Shown: positions 12,977-15,825 of the stretch, in pieces | Layout of the letters: each line of letters starts with the position of its first letter | Numbering within the stretch: position 1 is the first letter of the stretch | Assembly (NCBI GenBank): GCA_050996575.1 | Contig: JBPCRS010000208.1 | Span: 1 to 15,825, forward strand | Direction of reading: 5' to 3' | Origin: DASUSH01 sp050996575 | GTDB taxonomy: Bacteria > Actinomycetota > Thermoleophilia > Solirubrobacterales > 70-9 | Length of the DNA stretch: 15,825 bases | Translations under genes and position numbers: made by a program | The notes under the pieces: model-generated | What the model saw: only the letters and a program-made list of their open reading frames with translations | The model's database searches: none | What the model was told of the DNA's origin: nothing

Positions 12977-13237
12977 TCAGCTGACGCGGACCCAGTGCGC
13001 AATCGAGGGCACACCGGTCGCGTCGAGCACCGATTCGAACGCCGGCGGCGCGGTCGGGTCGGCGGCAGCCGGATCCCAAAGCGCCGCCTCGCCCGCGTTC
13101 GGCTTGCCTGTTCCAGGTAACCGAGCCGATCCGGGTGGTCGGCGCGCCACGGCCGGCATCGCAGCGAATACGGCGATCAGCATCGCGCCGGAGATCCGGC
13201 GAAGCAGCGCAGCGGATCGCCGAGTACGCACTCCCAC
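12977..13237 (-). CDS. Possible 86-aa small exported protein
   Basis: From GTG 13237 the frame begins MGVRTRRSAALLRRISGAML and continues IAVFAAMPAVARR. This is a basic N-terminus followed by a hydrophobic stretch, like a signal peptide with possible cleavage after AVA. The rest is Pro/Ala-rich (NAGEAALWDPAAADPTAPPAFESVLDATGVPSIAHW) with no known domain. It stops three bases before the glycosylase start on the same strand. Third-position GC is lower than in its neighbours and no clear ribosome site is seen, so it may not be a gene. A second GTG at 13231 is equally possible. Confidence 0.35.
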   Translation of the reverse strand: MGVRTRRSAALLRRISGAMLIAVFAAMPAVARRPPGSARLPGTGKPNAGEAALWDPAAADPTAPPAFESVLDATGVPSIAHWVRVS

Positions 13238-13287
13238 AGATGATCTAACTCGCTCCTCACCCCCAAGTTTCCCTCCTCGCCGCGATC

Positions 13288-13299
13288 TCACCGGGGTGA
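13288..13299. promoter_or_regulatory. TCACC/GGTGA palindrome upstream of the ferritin-like operon
   Basis: TCACC (13288-13292), two G bases, then GGTGA (13295-13299) form a 12-base palindrome. It lies about 37 bases before the -10 of the ferritin-like/cupredoxin operon and could be an operator. It is short, so chance is possible. Confidence 0.3.
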
Positions 13300-13335
13300 T
13301 TCTGTCCGGAGTGCCCGACCGAAGCGCCGCCTCAA

Positions 13336-13348
13336 TATGGTTCGTCCG
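13336..13348 (+). promoter_or_regulatory. Putative leaderless -10 of the ferritin-like/cupredoxin operon
   Basis: TATGGT (13336-13341) is four of six to TATAAT and lies 7 bases before ATG 13349. This supports the start at 13349 over the ATG at 13337, which would lie inside the promoter. Confidence 0.45.
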
Positions 13349-13921
13349 ATGAGGAGCGTCTCGCGCAGAGCATTTCTCGGCGTCTCGGGGGTCGGCCTGG
13401 CCGGATCCTCCGCCGCCCTGCTCGGCGCCTGCGGGGGCGGCGGCGCGGCAGCCGACGTCGACGACGACACGCAGGGCGACATCGACCTGCTCAACGGAGC
13501 GCTCGAGCTCGAGCTGGAAGCGGTCGCCGCCTACACCCAGGGCGCCGAGCTGCTCAGCGGAGAGGCGCTCGATTTCGGCAAGCAGTTCGCCGCGCAAGAG
13601 CAGGAGCACGCCGATGCGCTCGAGGTCGTGATCGAGGATCTCGGCGGGACCCCGGCCGGGGCGAAGTCCGCGGAGGAGTACGCGACCGAACTCTCATTCG
13701 ACGAGCTGAAGTCGGCCGACGACGTGCTCGAGCTCGCGGTCGAGATCGAGAACGAGGCGATCGCCGCCTACAACAAGGCCGTCGCCGCGCTTTCCCAACC
13801 CGACCTGCGCCGCACCGTCTACGCGATCGTCGCCAACGAGGCCCAGCACCTCTCGGTCCTCTATGCCGAGCTCGGCGAGCCGCCCGTTCCCGACGCCTTC
13901 GTCACCGGGACGCCCTCCTGA
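13349..13921 (+). CDS. Ferritin-like domain protein, Tat-exported probable lipoprotein
   Basis: The 190-aa protein starts MRSVSRRAFLGVSGVGLAGS, a twin-arginine signal (R6-R7), and has LLGAC with C28 as a possible lipid anchor. The mature part is a four-helix ferritin-like (Ferritin_2/DUF4439-type) bundle with one metal ligand per helix set: ELELEAVAAY, AAQEQEHADAL (E-x-x-H), EIENEAIAAY, and NEAQHLSVL (E-x-x-H). This is a di-iron or di-metal site on the outer face of the membrane. The exact reaction is unknown; oxidant scavenging or metal handling is plausible. It is the first gene of an operon, and its TGA overlaps the next ATG by one base. The second gene is clearly a paralogue, from tandem duplication. 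Confidence 0.85.
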   Translation: MRSVSRRAFLGVSGVGLAGSSAALLGACGGGGAAADVDDDTQGDIDLLNGALELELEAVAAYTQGAELLSGEALDFGKQFAAQEQEHADALEVVIEDLGGTPAGAKSAEEYATELSFDELKSADDVLELAVEIENEAIAAYNKAVAALSQPDLRRTVYAIVANEAQHLSVLYAELGEPPVPDAFVTGTPS

Positions 13922-14547
13922 TGGCGCGCCTCGACGGCCTCGTGATCCGCGACGGCGACGCCGAGACGGCGGTGATCGCCGAGTACGATGCGACCCGGCG
14001 GGCGGCGGTGCGCCGCGGGATGATCATCGGTGGTGGCGCGATCGCCGCGAGCACGATCCCGTTGCTGCTCAACGTCCGCCACGCCTTCGCCCAGGCCGAG
14101 GACGACGCGGCAATCCTCGAGGGCGCAATCGAGCTCGAGCAGACGGCGGTCGTCGTCTACGCGACCGCGGCCGAAAGCGGCCTGCTCGACCCCGAGGTCG
14201 AGAAGGCGGCGAAGCTGTTCGGCGACCACGAGCAGGAGCACGCGGATGCGCTGATCGCGGCACTCTCCGAGCTCGGCGGAAACGCGCCGGAGCCGCCCGG
14301 CGCGGCCGAGATCGACGGCCTCGACGGCCTCGCTTCGCAGGACGAAGTGCTCAACTTCGCGATCGAGATCGAGAACATGGCGATCGTCGCCTACGGGGAC
14401 GCGGCGACCCAGCTCGAGAGCGCGGAGCTGATCCAAACCGGAGCCCAAATCGTTGCCAATGAAGCACAGCATCTCACTGTCCTACGCCAGCAGCTCGGCG
14501 AGAATCCGGTGCCTGAGGCATTCGAAATAGGTAAGGAACCCGAATGA
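13921..14547 (+). CDS. Second ferritin-like domain protein, Tat-type signal
   Basis: This 208-aa paralogue of the preceding protein has the same four-helix metal pattern (ELEQTAVVVY, GDHEQEHADAL, EIENMAIVAY, NEAQHLTVL) and a matching end (PVPEAFEIG here, PVPDAFVTG there). The N-terminus is longer. About 30 residues precede R31-R32 of RRGMIIGGGAIAASTIPLLL, and AFAQ at 55-58 looks like a signal peptidase I site, so unlike its partner this one would be released or N-terminally anchored, not lipidated. ATG 13921 overlaps the previous stop, and its own TGA overlaps the cupredoxin start as ATGA. Two paralogues with different anchoring suggest a heteromeric or layered extracytoplasmic assembly, which is inference. 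Confidence 0.85.
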   Translation: MARLDGLVIRDGDAETAVIAEYDATRRAAVRRGMIIGGGAIAASTIPLLLNVRHAFAQAEDDAAILEGAIELEQTAVVVYATAAESGLLDPEVEKAAKLFGDHEQEHADALIAALSELGGNAPEPPGAAEIDGLDGLASQDEVLNFAIEIENMAIVAYGDAATQLESAELIQTGAQIVANEAQHLTVLRQQLGENPVPEAFEIGKEPE

Positions 14548-14963
14548 CGAAGTTCCGCATGATCCTTATCGGCTCGATCGTGGCAGCGGCGTTTGCCGTC
14601 GGCTGCGGCTCGGACGAGGAGACGGCGAGCACCGAGGCGAGCAGCACGAGCTCCTCCTCGGACGAGGAGACCTCGGCGACGACCGAGGCAAGCGGCGGCA
14701 AGGCCGAGAGCGAGGTGACGGTCGACATCGTCGACTTCAAGTACGACCCGCCGACGGTGACGGTCGCCGCGGGCGGCGACGTGAGGTGGGTCAACGACGA
14801 CGACGCGGCGCACACCGCGACCGACAACGAGGACCCCGGCTTCGACACCGGCACGCTCGAGCAGGGCGCCGAGAAGACGGTCACCTTCGACGACGCCGGC
14901 TCGTTCGCCTACATCTGCGAGTTCCACCCGTTCATGAAGGGAACGGTCGAGGTCACCGAGTAG
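14544..14963 (+). CDS. Cupredoxin (plastocyanin-like) lipoprotein
   Basis: The 139-aa protein starts MTKFRMILIGSIVAAAFAVG with C21 as the lipobox cysteine. A Ser/Thr/Glu-rich flexible linker follows (about 22-55), then a type 1 copper domain (56-139). The copper ligands are visible: H90 in AAHTATD, and C125, H128 and M131 in YICEFHPFMKG. It should carry single electrons on the outer face of the membrane. Its ATGA overlap with the second ferritin-like gene makes it the third gene of the operon, so it is a candidate electron donor or acceptor for the ferritin-like pair. It converges with the TMEM175-like gene with only three bases between the stop codons and no visible terminator. Confidence 0.9.
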   Translation: MTKFRMILIGSIVAAAFAVGCGSDEETASTEASSTSSSSDEETSATTEASGGKAESEVTVDIVDFKYDPPTVTVAAGGDVRWVNDDDAAHTATDNEDPGFDTGTLEQGAEKTVTFDDAGSFAYICEFHPFMKGTVEVTE

Positions 14964-14966
14964 TCC

Positions 14967-15629
14967 TCAGCCCGTCGCGGCCTCCTCGCGGCGCACGAAC
15001 CAGTCGGCCAACCGGTTTCCGATCACGAAGGTCGCGAGCCACATCAGCGTCGCCGCGGTGGTGCTGAGAAGCGAAACCGGTATCGAGAGGGCGAAGATCC
15101 CGACGAAGATGAAGTTCGGGGGACCCGCGTAGCGTCGCTCCTGGAGCTTCGCCTCTTCGCGAAGGAGGTTGTGGCGGTAGGAGTAGCGGATCTGAATCAG
15201 GAAAGTGCCGCTGGCGCCGACGATGTTGAGCGCGTAGGCGATCGTCGCCGTCGGTTCCGCGCCGTAGGTGCCGAGCAGCTCCGAGGTGAACGGCAGCAGG
15301 CAGACCCAGAAGAGATAGAAGAGGTTGAGCCCCATCAGCGTGCCGTCGAAGCGCGCGAGCGAGCCGTAAAAGCGGTGGTGGGAGAGCCAGAACTTGCCGA
15401 CGACGGCGAAGCTGAGCGCGTAGGCGAAGAAGTCGTCCTCGAGGTCGAGCAGACCCTCGGCGAGGTCGGAAGCGCTCGCCGGCACCTCGAGCGCGAGCAC
15501 GAGCAGGGTGATCGCGATCGCGAAGACGCCGTCGCTGAACGCCACGACCCGCGAGAACTCGACCTCGGCGTCGTCGCGGCCGACGCTCTTCGGCGGCGGC
15601 AGAGCGTCGGATGGAATCTCCTGCGCCAT
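14967..15629 (-). CDS. TMEM175 family (DUF1211) potassium channel protein
   Basis: The 220-aa membrane protein carries the family signature R27-x3-FSDGVFAIAI (31-40) on the first helix, where the family's pore-lining and gating residues lie. About six transmembrane helices follow (FFAYALSFAVVGKFWLSHHRFY, LNLFYLFWVCLLPFTSELLG, IAYALNIVGASGTFLI, FIFVGIFALSIPVSLL, MWLATFVIGNRL). This single-repeat, six-helix layout is the bacterial form that assembles as a tetramer and conducts K+ without the canonical TVGYG filter. The start at ATG 15629 gives a short hydrophilic N-terminus of normal size. It is monocistronic on the minus strand. The physiological role in bacteria is not settled. Confidence 0.9.
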   Translation of the reverse strand: MAQEIPSDALPPPKSVGRDDAEVEFSRVVAFSDGVFAIAITLLVLALEVPASASDLAEGLLDLEDDFFAYALSFAVVGKFWLSHHRFYGSLARFDGTLMGLNLFYLFWVCLLPFTSELLGTYGAEPTATIAYALNIVGASGTFLIQIRYSYRHNLLREEAKLQERRYAGPPNFIFVGIFALSIPVSLLSTTAATLMWLATFVIGNRLADWFVRREEAATG

Positions 15630-15712
15630 CCGTCTCAGTTACGTCCAGCGCGCCCGGATACCTTCCTGCCGCCCTACGATGCGCCTAGATGATTGATTCC
15701 ACGACTCCACGA

Positions 15713-15815
15713 ACGCCTGGCCCCGCCTGGCGCTTCGCATCTCTTCGTCCTCGCTCGCTCGCGTGCCTACCGGCACGCCACGCTCACTGCGTCCTCGACC
15801 TGCTCGGCCAGGCGT
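15713..15815. repeat. Structured intergenic element bounded by 10-bp inverted repeats
   Basis: ACGCCTGGCC (15713-15722) is the exact inverted repeat of GGCCAGGCGT (15806-15815). Between them lie a second CGCCTGG (15724-15730), a hairpin GCGTGCC/GGCACGC with a TACC loop (15761-15778), and two copies of CGTCCTCG (15746-15753, 15790-15797). No convincing coding frame with a normal start crosses it, although an ATG at 15689 opens an unrecognisable frame to the window edge. It could be a dispersed non-autonomous repeat or a small structured RNA. Confidence 0.45.
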
Positions 15816-15825
15816 GCCCAGCCGC

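Overview
The window is GC-rich (clearly above 60%) with strongly GC-biased third codon positions. The gene content fits a deep-branching actinobacterium, most likely class Thermoleophilia (Solirubrobacterales or Gaiellales relatives). This placement is an inference from protein style and family content: a short RpoD-type primary sigma factor, an archaeal-style FolE2/MptA GTP cyclohydrolase, a family 5 uracil-DNA glycosylase, a TMEM175-like channel, and a DUF6421 locus. It does not come from a marker-gene alignment. Most transcription units appear to start leaderless: a TAnnnT-like -10 hexamer lies 6 to 8 bases before the start codon and there is no Shine-Dalgarno sequence.

Layout. 1-1156: an intergenic stretch with nested inverted repeats, a doubtful 48-aa ORF, and a two-gene pair on the minus strand (99-aa partner plus DUF6036-type nucleotidyltransferase) that resembles a toxin-antitoxin module. 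1239-2429: a membrane-bound GGDEF diguanylate cyclase whose 3' end runs antisense through a tRNA-Thr(GGU) gene. 2340-7800: a locus around a divergent promoter at 6412-6484. On the minus strand it encodes a large GATase-like/DUF6421 protein with an HExxH motif, then an SDR oxidoreductase, then an L-threonine aldolase-like PLP enzyme, then tRNA-Thr. On the plus strand it encodes an Lrp/AsnC regulator, then an ATP-grasp ligase. 7797-8612: one minus-strand reading frame that joins a PD-(D/E)XK endonuclease (I-Ssp6803I type), an intact tRNA-Tyr(GUA) gene and an AbrB/MazE-like domain. 8727-9373: a VapBC pair. 9411-13237: housekeeping genes, namely rpoD (-), folE2/mptA (+), pgsA (-), a family 5 uracil-DNA glycosylase (-), and a possible small exported protein (-). 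13349-14963: an exported operon of two ferritin-like proteins and a cupredoxin lipoprotein. 14967-15629: a TMEM175-like K+ channel (-). 15630-15825: intergenic DNA carrying a structured repeat-like element.

The strongest candidate for an undescribed system is the Lrp / DUF6421 / SDR / aldolase / ATP-grasp locus. It combines a PLP carbon-carbon lyase or retro-aldolase, a dehydrogenase, a putative metalloenzyme, a carboxylate-amine ligase fold and an amino-acid-sensing regulator, which looks like metabolism of a hydroxy-amino acid or a small amino-acid-derived compound. The second is the endonuclease-tRNA-Tyr-AbrB composite. A third theme is a set of short palindromes (GGGGTC/GACCCC, GGGGGAC/GTCCCCC, ACAGACTT/AAGTCTGT) placed at a gene junction, inside a coding sequence and on a stop codon, which looks like a dispersed REP-type family.
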